64,000 bases of DNA from Leucobacter zeae (lineage in GTDB: Bacteria; Actinomycetota; Actinomycetes; Actinomycetales; Microbacteriaceae): positions 1,447,162 to 1,511,161 of the forward strand of contig NZ_QYAB01000001.1 in the NCBI RefSeq assembly GCF_016758175.1, written 5' to 3'. Below are positions 26,585 through 35,708 of this stretch, piece by piece. Positions within the stretch are counted from its first letter, which is position 1, and every line of letters begins with the position of its first letter. A program made the position numbers and the translations under genes. The notes under the pieces are model-generated. The model made no database searches. It was not told the origin of the DNA and saw nothing but the letters and a program-made list of their open reading frames with translations.

Positions 26585-27158
26585 CGTGCTCGCCGTGCTC
26601 GCCGTGCCCGTCTTCCGCACCGGAGTCCGCGTCACCGCTCTCGTAGTTCTCCTGGGCACCCGAGAAGTCCTTCACCAGCACGGAGATCTCGAGCGTCGTC
26701 CCGTCCTCGAACCGCAGCTCCAGGGGAACCTCGTCGCCCGCGAGCAGCGGATCCGCGAGGTCCATGAACATGATGTGATTGCCGCCCGGTTCGAGGGCGA
26801 ACGAGCCGCCCGCTGGGATCGTGAATCCGCCGTCCACCTCGCGCATCGTGGCCGATCCGCCTGCGGTGGTGGTCTCGTGCAGCTCGACCATCCCCGCCGC
26901 GGGACTGTCGACCGCGACGAGCACCGCGTCCTCGTCGCCGTCGTTCTCGAGCGTGCCGAACACGCCGGTCATGCCAGCACCGGCCTTGGCCCAGCCGCCG
27001 CTCAGTCGGACCGGATGCTCCGACGCGGCCTCTGCGCTCGCGCCGGACGCGGCGTCGCCGGAGCCGGCGGGCGCCGGAGCGCCTGCCGAGCAGCCGGTGA
27101 GGATGAGCGAAGCGGCGACGAAGAGGGCGGCTGCGCGGCCCCTCCCGCCGCGGCTCAT
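26568..27158 (-). CDS. PCuAC-type copper chaperone lipoprotein
   Basis: The 196-residue protein has a lipobox (ASLILTGCSAG) and a PCuAC domain with the copper motif His-x-Met pattern: MVELHETTTAGGSATMRE and, about 20 residues on, GGNHIMFMDL. The C-terminus is a His/Glu/Gly-rich tail (EDGHGEHGEHDG) that could also bind metal. Such proteins deliver Cu(I) outside the membrane. It overlaps the CopC gene and the DyP gene, so the operon is tightly coupled. Confidence 0.93.
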   Translation of the reverse strand: MSRGGRGRAAALFVAASLILTGCSAGAPAPAGSGDAASGASAEAASEHPVRLSGGWAKAGAGMTGVFGTLENDGDEDAVLVAVDSPAAGMVELHETTTAGGSATMREVDGGFTIPAGGSFALEPGGNHIMFMDLADPLLAGDEVPLELRFEDGTTLEISVLVKDFSGAQENYESGDADSGAEDGHGEHGEHDGAER

Positions 27159-27880
27159 GCCCGGTCCTCCGAAGCGTCGCCCGAGGTCTCGGCCGCGTCG
27201 CGCATGGCGCGCGCCCGGCGGCGCTGACCGACCGTCGCCGCGGCGATGCCGCCGGCGATGACCGCGGCCCCGCCGACCACGACCGCGATGACGGCGCCGA
27301 CCGGCGCTCCCTCCGACTGCCCGCCGTCCTCGGCAGCATGACCCTCGGCGGCATGACCTTCGGCGCCGTGGTCCTCGGCGTTCTCCGCTGAGCGGGGATC
27401 GTCCTCGGCGATCGCCTCGTCGACGATCTCGACCGCGCCATCGGCCTCGACGGTGACGGTGAAGAAGCCCTCGATGGGGTGGCCGTCGCTCGAGACCACG
27501 CGCCAGGCCGCGCTGTAGTCGCCTGCGGACAGGTCGTCGGCGACCGGCTGGGTGACGTCGGGGCCCGAGATCTCGAGGGCGCCGTCCGTGACGTCGGTGC
27601 CGGAGGCGTCGGTGACGGTCATTTCAGCACCGGTCTCGATGATGCTGTTGCTGAAGCTGAGCTCGATGGCCTCGAGCGAGCCGTCGGTCTCGTCCACCAC
27701 GGCGGTCGTGCCGATGAGTTCGTCGTGGGCGAGGGCGGGGGCGGCCACGCCGAGCAGCGGCACGGCTGCGAGTCCGACGGTTGCGACTCCGAGCCCTGCG
27801 AGTCCGAGCGCTGGGCGCGGTCGGCGCGTACGTGCGGCGGCGGTCGATGCGGGGGTGATGCGGTGTTCGTGCTGAGACAT
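27155..27880 (-). CDS. CopC-domain copper-binding membrane protein
   Basis: The 241-residue protein has a signal peptide ending AAPALAH-DE, so the mature N-terminal His begins the copper site. It has a CopC beta-sandwich with SSDGHPIEGFF (second copper His), a His/Glu-rich linker and a C-terminal membrane helix (GAVIAVVVGGAAVIAGGIAA). CopC proteins bind Cu(II) and pass it to membrane or extracellular partners. It lies between the polytopic protein at 27970 and the PCuAC lipoprotein. Confidence 0.92.
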   Translation of the reverse strand: MSQHEHRITPASTAAARTRRPRPALGLAGLGVATVGLAAVPLLGVAAPALAHDELIGTTAVVDETDGSLEAIELSFSNSIIETGAEMTVTDASGTDVTDGALEISGPDVTQPVADDLSAGDYSAAWRVVSSDGHPIEGFFTVTVEADGAVEIVDEAIAEDDPRSAENAEDHGAEGHAAEGHAAEDGGQSEGAPVGAVIAVVVGGAAVIAGGIAAATVGQRRRARAMRDAAETSGDASEDRA

Positions 27881-27969
27881 GGGGTCTCCAAATTTCTCCG
27901 GTGCGTACCGGTTCCTGGCGGGCGCTGCGCGCCGCGCGGGTGTCGTCGGTTGCCGAGCGTCGGGGGCGG

Positions 27970-28626
27970 CTAGCAGCCGGCCCGGACCGCTGCGGCGGGC
28001 GGCCCGCGGTGGGAGATGGTCGCCGAGGCGAGGAGACGGTCGAACAGCGGCGCGACGGCGCGCGGCGCGGCCGGCTCCGGCCGCTCCGCGCGCGCGAGGC
28101 GCACGGGCCGCGGCGCCGCGGTCGGGAGCGCGCGGCGGATCAGGCGGACGAGGCGCAGGAACGCGCGCTCACCGCGGTGCAGCAGCGCGATGGTCGCGGC
28201 CGCGGCCACCGCGTGCCCCGCCCACATCGCCGTGCCCGACGTCGCGAGTCCGGTCGAGACGAGCGTCGGCGCGAACGCGTGCAGCGCGGCGAGGTGCGCC
28301 TCGTGGGATCCCGCCGGGGTCGATTCTCCGGCTGCGCCGTCGACCGCCGCGCCCGAAGCGATCCCGAGGCCCGAGAACGACCAGTGGAAGACGAACTGCG
28401 ACACGACCACCGCGAGCGCGAGGCGCCACAGCGACCCCACGCGGCCCGCGAGCGCGGTGCAGAGCGGGAGGGCGAGGATCGCGCTCGCCACCACGGCGAA
28501 CCCGGTGATCGCCCCGCCGGCGAGCGCGTGCGACGCAGCGGCGAACAGGGTCGCCGAAAGCGCCCCCGCCGCCCCGCGGGTCGCGCGCACGGCGCGCGTC
28601 ATCCGCGCTTCGCCCGATCCGATCAC
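27970..28626 (-). CDS. Polytopic membrane protein, first gene of the copper operon
   Basis: I do not recognise a named family. The 218-residue protein has about five hydrophobic segments with His/Met/Cys scattered in or near them (FAAASHALAGG, SHEAHLAALHAFAP, TAMWAGHAVAAAATIALLH), consistent with metal handling, and an Arg/Pro-rich cytoplasmic tail. GTG 28626 is supported by TAGACT 6 nt upstream. A copper import or sensing role is a guess from position. Confidence 0.6.
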   Translation of the reverse strand: MIGSGEARMTRAVRATRGAAGALSATLFAAASHALAGGAITGFAVVASAILALPLCTALAGRVGSLWRLALAVVVSQFVFHWSFSGLGIASGAAVDGAAGESTPAGSHEAHLAALHAFAPTLVSTGLATSGTAMWAGHAVAAAATIALLHRGERAFLRLVRLIRRALPTAAPRPVRLARAERPEPAAPRAVAPLFDRLLASATISHRGPPAAAVRAGC

Positions 28627-28632
28627 CGCTCC

Positions 28633-28638
28633 AGTCTA
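28633..28638 (-). promoter_or_regulatory. -10 element, leaderless copper operon
   Basis: TAGACT on the minus strand is followed by 6 nt and GTG 28626, the same arrangement as hisC. Confidence 0.55.
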
Positions 28639-28685
28639 CGAGATCGCCGCCGACGCCCGGTCCGGCCGGGTGGGAGAATGCTGGC

Positions 28686-29510
28686 ATGGCACGGATCGAC
28701 CTCAACAGCGACCTCGGCGAATCCTTCGGCGCCTGGACGATCGGAGACGACGCCGGCGTACTCGAGCGGGTGACGAGCGCGAACGTGGCGTGCGGCTTCC
28801 ACGCGGGAGACCCTGCGGGCATCCTGCGCACGTGCGGGCTCGCGAGCGCGCGCGGCGTGGTGATCGGCGCCCATCCGGGCTACCGCGATCTCGCGGGGTT
28901 CGGGCGCCGGTTCATCGACTGCGACCCGGACGACCTGTGCGCCGAGATCGTGTACCAGATCGGCGCTCTGCAGGCACTCGCCGGCGCGGCGGGGGCGTCC
29001 GTGCGCTATGTCAAGCCCCACGGCGCCCTGTACCACGCGATCATCGCGCACGAGGGCCAGGCCGGGGCCGTCGTCCGGGCCGTGGAGACGATCGATCCGT
29101 CATTCCCGATCGTGGTGCCGCCGTCTTCGGCCATCGGGCGCATCGCCCGCGATCGCGGGATCCGCACCGTCGTCGAAGCTTTCGCCGACCGCGGCTATCG
29201 CTCCGACGGCACGCTCGTGCCGCGCTCCGACCCCCGGGCCGTGCTGACGCCCGACGCGGCGATCGCCCAGGCTGTGGGGCTCGCCACGACGGGTCTCGCG
29301 GTCTCGGTCGACGGGATCGAGGTCGAAGTGTCGCCCGAAACCATCTGCGTGCACGGCGACACCCCCGCGGCGGTGCGACTGGCCGGCGGGATCCGCGCCG
29401 AGCTCGAGCTCGCCGGAGTCGAGATCGCGGAGTTCGTCGGGGGCACGGCCGCTCCCGCGACCCGCGACGCCGCACCCGCGCAGGGGAGCGCGGTCGGCGG
29501 CCGCGGGTGA
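28686..29510 (+). CDS. pxpA: 5-Oxoprolinase subunit PxpA (LamB/YcsF family)
   Basis: The 274-residue protein is PxpA, part of the ATP-dependent PxpABC 5-oxoprolinase that opens pyroglutamate to glutamate. Family motifs: DLNSDLGESFGAW, NVACGFHAGDP, GAHPGYRDLAGFGRR, VKPHGALYH and CVHGDTPAAV. The fused PxpB-PxpC gene starts 5 bp after its stop. GAGAAT 6 nt before ATG is a weak leaderless-type -10. Confidence 0.95.
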   Translation: MARIDLNSDLGESFGAWTIGDDAGVLERVTSANVACGFHAGDPAGILRTCGLASARGVVIGAHPGYRDLAGFGRRFIDCDPDDLCAEIVYQIGALQALAGAAGASVRYVKPHGALYHAIIAHEGQAGAVVRAVETIDPSFPIVVPPSSAIGRIARDRGIRTVVEAFADRGYRSDGTLVPRSDPRAVLTPDAAIAQAVGLATTGLAVSVDGIEVEVSPETICVHGDTPAAVRLAGGIRAELELAGVEIAEFVGGTAAPATRDAAPAQGSAVGGRG

Positions 29511-29514
29511 GCCG

Positions 29515-31467
29515 ATGAGCGACCGGGGGATCCGCGCGGTCGGGGACCGCGCCTGCCTCATCGAGCTCCCCGACCTGGGCAATGTGCTGCGGGTCGCCGA
29601 GCGTCTCAGGCGGCTCGCCGCCCGCGGCGTCCTCCCCGGGCTCGTCGATGTGGTCCCCGCAGCCCGGACGGTGCTCGTGGTCGGCGAGAACCGGGCCGCG
29701 GTGCGCCGCGCGATCGCGGAGGCTCCCGGGATCGTCGCGGCAGCGGTGGACGGTGCGGACGAGGAGCCCTGCGCCGAGGAAGCGACCGGCGCGGGCGGCG
29801 GCCCCCTCCGGGATCGAGCGATGCCGGAGCGGCAGGTCGTCGTCAAGACGGTCTACGACGGCGCGGACCTCGATGCCGTCGCCGAGTACACCGGGCTCAG
29901 CCGGGAAGCGGTGGTCGCGGCGCACACGGCGACCGCATGGCGGGCCGCGTTCGGCGGCTTCGCCCCGGGGTTCGTCTACCTCGCAGGCGGCGACCCCCGG
30001 CTGCGGGTCCCGCGCCTCGATGCGCCCAGACCGTCGGTCCCCGCGGGCTCCGTCGCGATCGCCGGCGAGTTCTCGGCCGTCTATCCGGGCGCCTCGCCGG
30101 GCGGCTGGCGGCTGCTGGGGCGCACGGCTGCGCGCATCTGGGATCCTGCGGGAGAGCTCCCGGCGCTCATCGCGCCCGGCGCCTCCGTCCGATTCCGGGC
30201 GGTGCGCGATCGCGTCGTGAGCGCGCATCCGGCGCCGGAAGCGACGTCGGACCGCCCCATCTGCCCCCGCGACCTCACCGTCGTTGAGCCGGGTCTGCTC
30301 TCGCTGGTCCAGGACCTCGGGCGCGCGGGGCACGCGGCGATCGGCGTCACCGGGTCGGGCGCGATGGATCGCGGAGCGCTCGCCCGCGCGAACCGCGCCG
30401 TCGGCAATCCCCCCGGATCGGCGGCGATCGAGACGCTGGCCGGGGGACTGGTGCTCCGCGTCGAGCGCGCGATGCTCGCGGCGGTGGCGGGAGCCGCCGC
30501 GACGGTGCGGCCCGGGCCGGCGTCCGGGGATCCTGCCGGCGCGCGCGAGGCGATCGGGTTCGCCGCGGACACCCCCATCCCGCTGCACCCGGGCGACACG
30601 CTGCGGGTCGAGAGCGCCGACCGCGGGATCCGGAGCTACGTCGCGTTCCGCGGAGGCCTCGGCGGCGAGGCGGTGCTCGGCAGCCGCTCCTCCGACCAGC
30701 TCTCGGGGCTCGGCCCTCCGCCGCTGCGCGCCGGGGACGGCCTGGCCGTGCGGTCCGCGGTCGACGGTTCCCCCGCAGCGCCGGACGATGCCCCAGCAGG
30801 GTCGCGACCGTCGTCGCCGTCGGCGTGCGCCGGCGTGCGCCGGGGGCCGGGCTCGGCGCACGCCGGGCCCGTGTCGCTGCGATTCGTCCCCGGTCCCCGG
30901 GACGACTGGTTCGAGCCCGTTGCGCTCGCAGCGCTCGGCGGGGCTGAGTGGACCGTCACGCCCCGGTCGAACCGGGTCGGCGCCCGCCTCGAGGGGCCGG
31001 GACTGCCGCGAGCGCGAACGGGCGAGCTGCTGAGCGAGGGCGTCGTGGCGGGCGCGATCCAGGTGCCGCCGGACGGACATCCCGTGCTCTTCCTCGCCGA
31101 TCATCCCGTCACGGGCGGCTACCCCGTGATCGGCACGGTCATCGGCGACGACCTCGACCTGGCCGGGCAGCTCGCGCCGGGCGACGCGGTGCGCTTCGAG
31201 GCGGTCGACCCCGACGGAGCGCCGCAGCGCCGGTGTCGGCGGCGGGCCGAACCGGCGGCGTTGGAGCCGGTGACCGCGTTCTCGATCGAGGTCGACGGGA
31301 GACGACGGGGGCTCAGGATCCCGCCGGAGCTCGCCGCGATCATGGCCGGACTGCTCGAATCGCCCGACGAGGCCCCTCTGCGCGAGGCGATCGCCGCGCT
31401 CGTGGCGGCCATCGAGCGGGACGAGGCGGGCTGCAGCGGCGACGCGGGAGGCGGCGCGAACCGGTAG
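29515..31467 (+). CDS. Fused 5-oxoprolinase subunits PxpB-PxpC
   Basis: The 650-residue protein joins PxpB/KipI (about 1-245; AFGGFAPGFVYLAGGDPRL, GSVAIAGEFSAVYPGASPGG) to PxpC/KipA (about 255-600; TVVEPGLLSLVQDLGRAGHA, SNRVGARLEGPGL, PVTGGYPVIGTV). A C-terminal extension of about 60 residues (IPPELAAIMAGLLESPDEAP) looks biotin-carrier-adjacent or regulatory and is not identified. Separate genes occur in E. coli, while fusion is seen in other bacteria. Together with PxpA it recycles 5-oxoproline. Its TAG stop is also the start of the pheS -10. Confidence 0.92.
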   Translation: MSDRGIRAVGDRACLIELPDLGNVLRVAERLRRLAARGVLPGLVDVVPAARTVLVVGENRAAVRRAIAEAPGIVAAAVDGADEEPCAEEATGAGGGPLRDRAMPERQVVVKTVYDGADLDAVAEYTGLSREAVVAAHTATAWRAAFGGFAPGFVYLAGGDPRLRVPRLDAPRPSVPAGSVAIAGEFSAVYPGASPGGWRLLGRTAARIWDPAGELPALIAPGASVRFRAVRDRVVSAHPAPEATSDRPICPRDLTVVEPGLLSLVQDLGRAGHAAIGVTGSGAMDRGALARANRAVGNPPGSAAIETLAGGLVLRVERAMLAAVAGAAATVRPGPASGDPAGAREAIGFAADTPIPLHPGDTLRVESADRGIRSYVAFRGGLGGEAVLGSRSSDQLSGLGPPPLRAGDGLAVRSAVDGSPAAPDDAPAGSRPSSPSACAGVRRGPGSAHAGPVSLRFVPGPRDDWFEPVALAALGGAEWTVTPRSNRVGARLEGPGLPRARTGELLSEGVVAGAIQVPPDGHPVLFLADHPVTGGYPVIGTVIGDDLDLAGQLAPGDAVRFEAVDPDGAPQRRCRRRAEPAALEPVTAFSIEVDGRRRGLRIPPELAAIMAGLLESPDEAPLREAIAALVAAIERDEAGCSGDAGGGANR

Positions 31468-31470
31468 GAT
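31465..31470 (+). promoter_or_regulatory. -10 element overlapping the pxpBC stop codon, leaderless pheS
   Basis: TAGGAT starts with the TAG stop of the preceding gene and lies 8 nt before GTG 31479. This repeats the stop-codon/-10 overlap seen before hisB. Confidence 0.5.
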
Positions 31471-31478
31471 TGATCACC

Positions 31479-32534
31479 GTGTCAGACCTCAATCCCATCA
31501 CTCAGGAAGCGGCCGACGCGGCCGTCACCGCGGCGCTCGCCGCCTTCGCGGCGGCGACCTCAGTCGCCGAGCTGAAGACGGCCCGCGGCGAGCACGCCGG
31601 CGACGGGTCCGCGATCGCGGCGCTCAACGCCCAGATGCGGGCGGTGCCCCAGGACCAGAAGGCCGCGACGGGCAAGCTCATGGGCCAGGCCCGAGGCCGG
31701 ATCGAGGGCGCCTACAAGGGACGCGAAGCCGAACTCGCGGCGGCCGAGGCCGCGGCGAAGCTGCTCGCCGAGACGGTCGACGTGACGGCAGCCCCCGTGC
31801 GCTCCCGCACCGGCTCCCGTCATCCGCTGACGCAGCTGCAGGACGAGATCTCCGACGTCTTCATCGGCATGGGGTGGGAGATCGCGGAGGGGCCCGAACT
31901 CGAGCACGAGTGGTTCAACTTCGATGCGCTCGGCTTCGATCCCGACCACCCCGCCCGCGCGATGCAGGACACGTTCTTCGTCGACCCGGCCGAGCGGCAT
32001 CTCGTCATGCGCACCCACACCTCGCCCGTGCAGATCCGATCGCTGCTCGGCGAGGGGCTCACCAGCACCGAGCTGCCGGTCTACGTCGTGGCGCCCGGGC
32101 GCACGTACCGCACCGACGAACTCGATGCGACCCATACGCCGGTGTTCAGCCAGGTCGAGGGCATCGCGATCGATCGCGGACTCACGATGGCCCACCTGCG
32201 CGGCACCCTCGAGCACTTCGCGCGCCAGATGTTCGGCGAGGAGGCGAAGATCCGCCTCCGCCCCAACTTCTTCCCGTTCACCGAGCCCTCCGCCGAGATG
32301 GACGTCTGGCAGCCGCACGCCAAGGGCGGCGCGCGCTGGGTCGAGTGGGGCGGCTGCGGCATGGTCGACCCCAAGGTGCTCGCCGCGGCCGGCATCGACG
32401 CTGAGGAGTTCCAGGGCTTCGCCTTCGGCATGGGCATCGAGCGCACGCTGCAGTTCCGCCACGATCTGAGCGATATGCGCGACATGGTCGAGGGCGACAT
32501 CCGTTTCAACCGTCAGTTCGGAGGACTGGTCTAA
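31479..32534 (+). CDS. pheS: Phenylalanyl-tRNA synthetase alpha subunit
   Basis: The 351-residue protein is PheS, the catalytic alpha subunit of the alpha2-beta2 synthetase. It has an N-terminal coiled-coil arm, then class II motifs: HPLTQLQDEISDVFIGMGWE (motif 1), LVMRTHTSPVQIRSL and VVAPGRTYRTDELDATHTP (motif 2), and GFAFGMGIERTLQFRH (motif 3). GTG 31479 fits the N-terminal helix and the TAGGAT element. Its stop overlaps the pheT ATG (TAATG). Confidence 0.97.
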   Translation: MSDLNPITQEAADAAVTAALAAFAAATSVAELKTARGEHAGDGSAIAALNAQMRAVPQDQKAATGKLMGQARGRIEGAYKGREAELAAAEAAAKLLAETVDVTAAPVRSRTGSRHPLTQLQDEISDVFIGMGWEIAEGPELEHEWFNFDALGFDPDHPARAMQDTFFVDPAERHLVMRTHTSPVQIRSLLGEGLTSTELPVYVVAPGRTYRTDELDATHTPVFSQVEGIAIDRGLTMAHLRGTLEHFARQMFGEEAKIRLRPNFFPFTEPSAEMDVWQPHAKGGARWVEWGGCGMVDPKVLAAAGIDAEEFQGFAFGMGIERTLQFRHDLSDMRDMVEGDIRFNRQFGGLV

Positions 32535-35167
32535 TGCGCGTTCCACTCAGCTGGCTCGGCGAAAACGTCACCCTGCCCGAGGGCGTCACCCCTGAGCGGG
32601 TGCACGCCGATCTCGTGCGCGTCGGCTTCGAGGAGGAGTCGATCCGCCGCTTCGACGTGACGGGCCCCGTGGTGGTCGGCGAGGTGCTGTCGCGCGAGCC
32701 CGAAGAGCACTCCAACGGCAAGACCGTGAACTGGTGCAGCGTGCGCGTCGCTCCGGAAGGCGAACGCGCCGCAGACGGCGGCGCGGACGTCCGCGGCATC
32801 GTCTGCGGCGCCCACAACTTCGATGCCGGCGACAAGGTCGTGGTGACCCTGCCCGGCGCCGTGCTGCCCGGCGGCTTCGAGATCGCCGCGCGGAATACGT
32901 ACGGCCACGTGTCGGACGGCATGATCGCGTCGGCTCGGGAGCTCTCCCTCGGCGAGGATCACGACGGCATCATCGTGCTGACGCGCTTCGGGTTCGCGGA
33001 CTCCGAGCTCGTGCCAGGCACCGACGCGAAGGCGCTGCTGGGGCTCGACGACGCCGCCGTCGAGATCAACGTGACACCGGATCGGGGCTACGCGTTCTCG
33101 GTGCGCGGCGTCGCCCGCGAGTACGGGCACGCGACCGGGGCGGAGTTCCGGGACCCTGCAGCTGCCGTCGAGCCCGCGACCGGCGCCGGATTCCCGCTCG
33201 CCATCGACGACCGCGCGCCCATCCGCGGCCGGGCGGGCGCTCGCGGCATCGTCGCGCGCGTCGTGCGCGGAATCGATCAGAGCCGCCCGACCCCGACCTG
33301 GATGGCCTCCCGGCTGCAGCTCGCGGGCATCCGCTCGCTGTCGCTCGAGGTCGACATCTCGAACTACGTGATGCTCGAGCTCGGCCAGCCGCTGCACGCC
33401 TACGACCTCGCGAAGCTCTCCGGCGGCATCACGGTGCGCCGTGCGAACGTGGGGGAGACGCTCGTGACGCTCGACGGGCAGGAGCGGAAGCTCGATGCCG
33501 AGGACCTCGTGATCGCCGACGACTCGGGGGCCATCGGCCTCGCCGGAGTCATGGGCGGCGCATCGACGAAGGCCGACGAGACCACGACCGACGTGCTGAT
33601 CGAAGCCGCGACGTTCGACCCCGTGTCGATCGCACGCACCGCCCGTCGGCACAAGCTGCCGAGCGAGGCGTCGAAGCGCTTCGAGCGCGGCGTCGATCCG
33701 CTGGTGGCGCGCGCGGCGGCCCAGCGCATGGTCGATCTGCTGGTGGAGCTCGCGGGCGGCACCGTCGACGCGCTCGGCGGCGAGATCCTCGCCGAGTTCG
33801 AGCCGACGGACGTCCGCCTCGAGCTCGCGCGCGTCAACGGTCTGCTCGGAACCGACTACACCGACGCCGAGATCCGCGGATCCCTCGAGCTGATCGGGTG
33901 CACGGTCGTCGACGGGGGATCGGGCGAGCTGCTCGTGACCGCCCCGAGTTGGCGGTCGGACCTCGTGCGCTCCGCCGATCTGATCGAGGAGGTCGCCCGC
34001 ATCGTCGGGTACGACCGCATCCCGTCGGTGCTGCCCGTCGCCCCGGCCGGCCGCGGACTGACCCGCGGTCAGCGTCTGCGTCGCCGTGCGGCGAACGTCG
34101 TCACGGCGGCAGGCCTCGACGAGATCCAGAGCTACCCGTTCGTGAACCAGGCGCAGCTCGATGCGTTCGGGGCGGGCCCCGAGGGCGGGCCGGCGGAGCC
34201 GGGAGCGCCTGCCCCGGTCCGGGCCATCAGGCTCGCCAACGCGCTCGACGCGCAGACGCCCTTCCTCCGTCGCTCCCTGCTCCCCGGCCTGATCGGGGCC
34301 GCGCAGCGCAACACCTCGCGCGGGCTGACGGACCTCGCGCTCGTCGAGTTCGGCTCGGTGTTCGTGCCGGCCGTTGCCGGCCGGGACGACGCGGCGCTCG
34401 GTACGGAGGACGTGCCCCCGCTCGGCGAACGCCCGAGCGACGAGACGCTCCGCCGCCTCGACGACTCGATCCCCGAGCAGCCGCGCCGCGTCGCCGGCGT
34501 GCTGCTCGGCGATGCGGTCGCGAAGCAGCCGGGAGAGCCCGAGCGAGCGTACGACTGGGCCGACGCCCTCGACGCGGCCCGGGCGGTCGCGGGAGCCGTC
34601 GCGGTCGAGCTCGTCGTGACGCAGGGCGCGCACCGCGCGTTCCACCCGGGCCGCACGGCCGAGCTGAGCGTGCGTCTCGGAGCGGCGGAGGGCGCCTCCG
34701 GCGAGGTCGGACTCGACGCCGACGGGGACGAGGGCGGACTCGTGGTCGTCGGCGTCGCCGGCGAGCTGCTGCCGGAGCTCGTGGCGGACCACCACCTGCA
34801 CGGGCGGGTCGCCGCCTTCGAGCTCGACCTCGACCGCCTCATCGAGCTGGCACCGCGCGCCCCCGAGACCTCCGCGCTGTCGACGTATCCCGCGGCGACG
34901 CAGGACCTCACCCTGCTGGTTCCCGAGGATGTGCCCGCGGGCGACGTGCTCGCGGTCGTGACGGCGGGCGCCGGGGACCTGCTCGAGCACGCGAGCATCG
35001 TGGACGACTACCGCGGGGCCGCGGCGGGCGAGGGGCGGAAGGCGCTGACCTTCGCGCTGCGCTTCCGCGCCGACGACCGCACGCTCAAGGCCGAGGAGGC
35101 CAGTGCGGCCAAGCTCGCCGGCGTCGCCGCGGCCGAGCTCGCTTTCGGAGCGACGCTGCAGGGCTAG
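32534..35167 (+). CDS. pheT: Phenylalanyl-tRNA synthetase beta subunit
   Basis: The 877-residue protein is PheT, full length. It has the tRNA-binding EMAP/OB domain (about 40-155; GIVCGAHNFDAGDKVV), B3/B4 editing region, B5 (SSKRFERGVDP-like PSEASKRFERGVDPLVARAA), the catalytic-like core (EVARIVGYDRIPSVLP) and the C-terminal FDX-ACB anticodon-binding domain (STYPAATQDLTLLVPED). It overlaps pheS by one base and is co-translated. Confidence 0.97.
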   Translation: MRVPLSWLGENVTLPEGVTPERVHADLVRVGFEEESIRRFDVTGPVVVGEVLSREPEEHSNGKTVNWCSVRVAPEGERAADGGADVRGIVCGAHNFDAGDKVVVTLPGAVLPGGFEIAARNTYGHVSDGMIASARELSLGEDHDGIIVLTRFGFADSELVPGTDAKALLGLDDAAVEINVTPDRGYAFSVRGVAREYGHATGAEFRDPAAAVEPATGAGFPLAIDDRAPIRGRAGARGIVARVVRGIDQSRPTPTWMASRLQLAGIRSLSLEVDISNYVMLELGQPLHAYDLAKLSGGITVRRANVGETLVTLDGQERKLDAEDLVIADDSGAIGLAGVMGGASTKADETTTDVLIEAATFDPVSIARTARRHKLPSEASKRFERGVDPLVARAAAQRMVDLLVELAGGTVDALGGEILAEFEPTDVRLELARVNGLLGTDYTDAEIRGSLELIGCTVVDGGSGELLVTAPSWRSDLVRSADLIEEVARIVGYDRIPSVLPVAPAGRGLTRGQRLRRRAANVVTAAGLDEIQSYPFVNQAQLDAFGAGPEGGPAEPGAPAPVRAIRLANALDAQTPFLRRSLLPGLIGAAQRNTSRGLTDLALVEFGSVFVPAVAGRDDAALGTEDVPPLGERPSDETLRRLDDSIPEQPRRVAGVLLGDAVAKQPGEPERAYDWADALDAARAVAGAVAVELVVTQGAHRAFHPGRTAELSVRLGAAEGASGEVGLDADGDEGGLVVVGVAGELLPELVADHHLHGRVAAFELDLDRLIELAPRAPETSALSTYPAATQDLTLLVPEDVPAGDVLAVVTAGAGDLLEHASIVDDYRGAAAGEGRKALTFALRFRADDRTLKAEEASAAKLAGVAAAELAFGATLQG

Positions 35168-35190
35168 GGACGGATCTCCTCGCGCTTCCG

Positions 35191-35254
35191 GCACCGATTC
35201 AGCATCCGGATATCACTTTCTCCCGAGTGTGATAGTTCTAGAGTGAATCGGTGC
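35191..35254. repeat. Inverted repeat with the same outer arms as 5048-5112 (palindrome family A, copy 2)
   Basis: GCACCGATTCA (35191-35201) and TGAATCGGTGC (35244-35254) are the same outer arms as the metF-lipA palindrome. An inner TATCAC/GTGATA pair (35211-35216, 35229-35234) extends the hairpin across two symmetric 9-nt unpaired stretches. It follows pheT and may terminate that operon, or it may be a dispersed palindromic element. Confidence 0.6.
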
Positions 35255-35295
35255 GGGATGACCCGCGGCGCGGAACCCGGAGAGCGGAGCAGCAG

Positions 35296-35706
35296 ATGAC
35301 CGGAACCACCCCGTACCTGTTGTTCCCCGGGAACGCCGCGGAGGCGATGGAGTTCTACCGCGACCTGTTCGGGGGCGATCTCGCACTGCACGACTACGCG
35401 GAGTTCGGGCGGAGCGACGGGCCGGCCGACGCGATCGCGCACGGCACGCTGGACGGCCCCGTCCGGCTGTACGGCTCGGACGCCGGGTCAGACGAGGACG
35501 CGCTCCACATGGGCGGGATGTTCCTCGCGCTGCTCGGCACGGCCGACCCGGACACTCTCCGACGCTGGTTCGAGACGCTCGCGGCCGATGGCCGGGTGCT
35601 CGACCCCCTGCAGGTGCGCCCCTGGGGGGCGAGCGACGGGCAGGTCGTGGACCGCTACGGAGTGCGCTGGCTCATCGGCTACGAGGACTCGGCCGAGGGG
35701 GCCTGA
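35296..35706 (+). CDS. VOC-fold (PhnB-like glyoxalase/bleomycin resistance superfamily) protein
   Basis: The 136-residue protein has the paired beta-alpha-beta-beta-beta modules of the VOC superfamily, PhnB subtype (PYLLFPGNAAEAMEFYRDLF, then WGASDGQVVDRYGVRWLIG). No substrate is evident. ATG 35296 is preferred to an upstream ATG at 35251 that falls inside the palindrome. The SDR gene starts 2 bp after its stop, so the two are co-transcribed. Confidence 0.85.
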   Translation: MTGTTPYLLFPGNAAEAMEFYRDLFGGDLALHDYAEFGRSDGPADAIAHGTLDGPVRLYGSDAGSDEDALHMGGMFLALLGTADPDTLRRWFETLAADGRVLDPLQVRPWGASDGQVVDRYGVRWLIGYEDSAEGA

Positions 35707-35708
35707 CG

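Noticed and set aside
32531..35194. 887-residue minus-strand open frame over pheT
   Set aside because: It is the mirror of the pheT frame, with no start context or recognisable domain.
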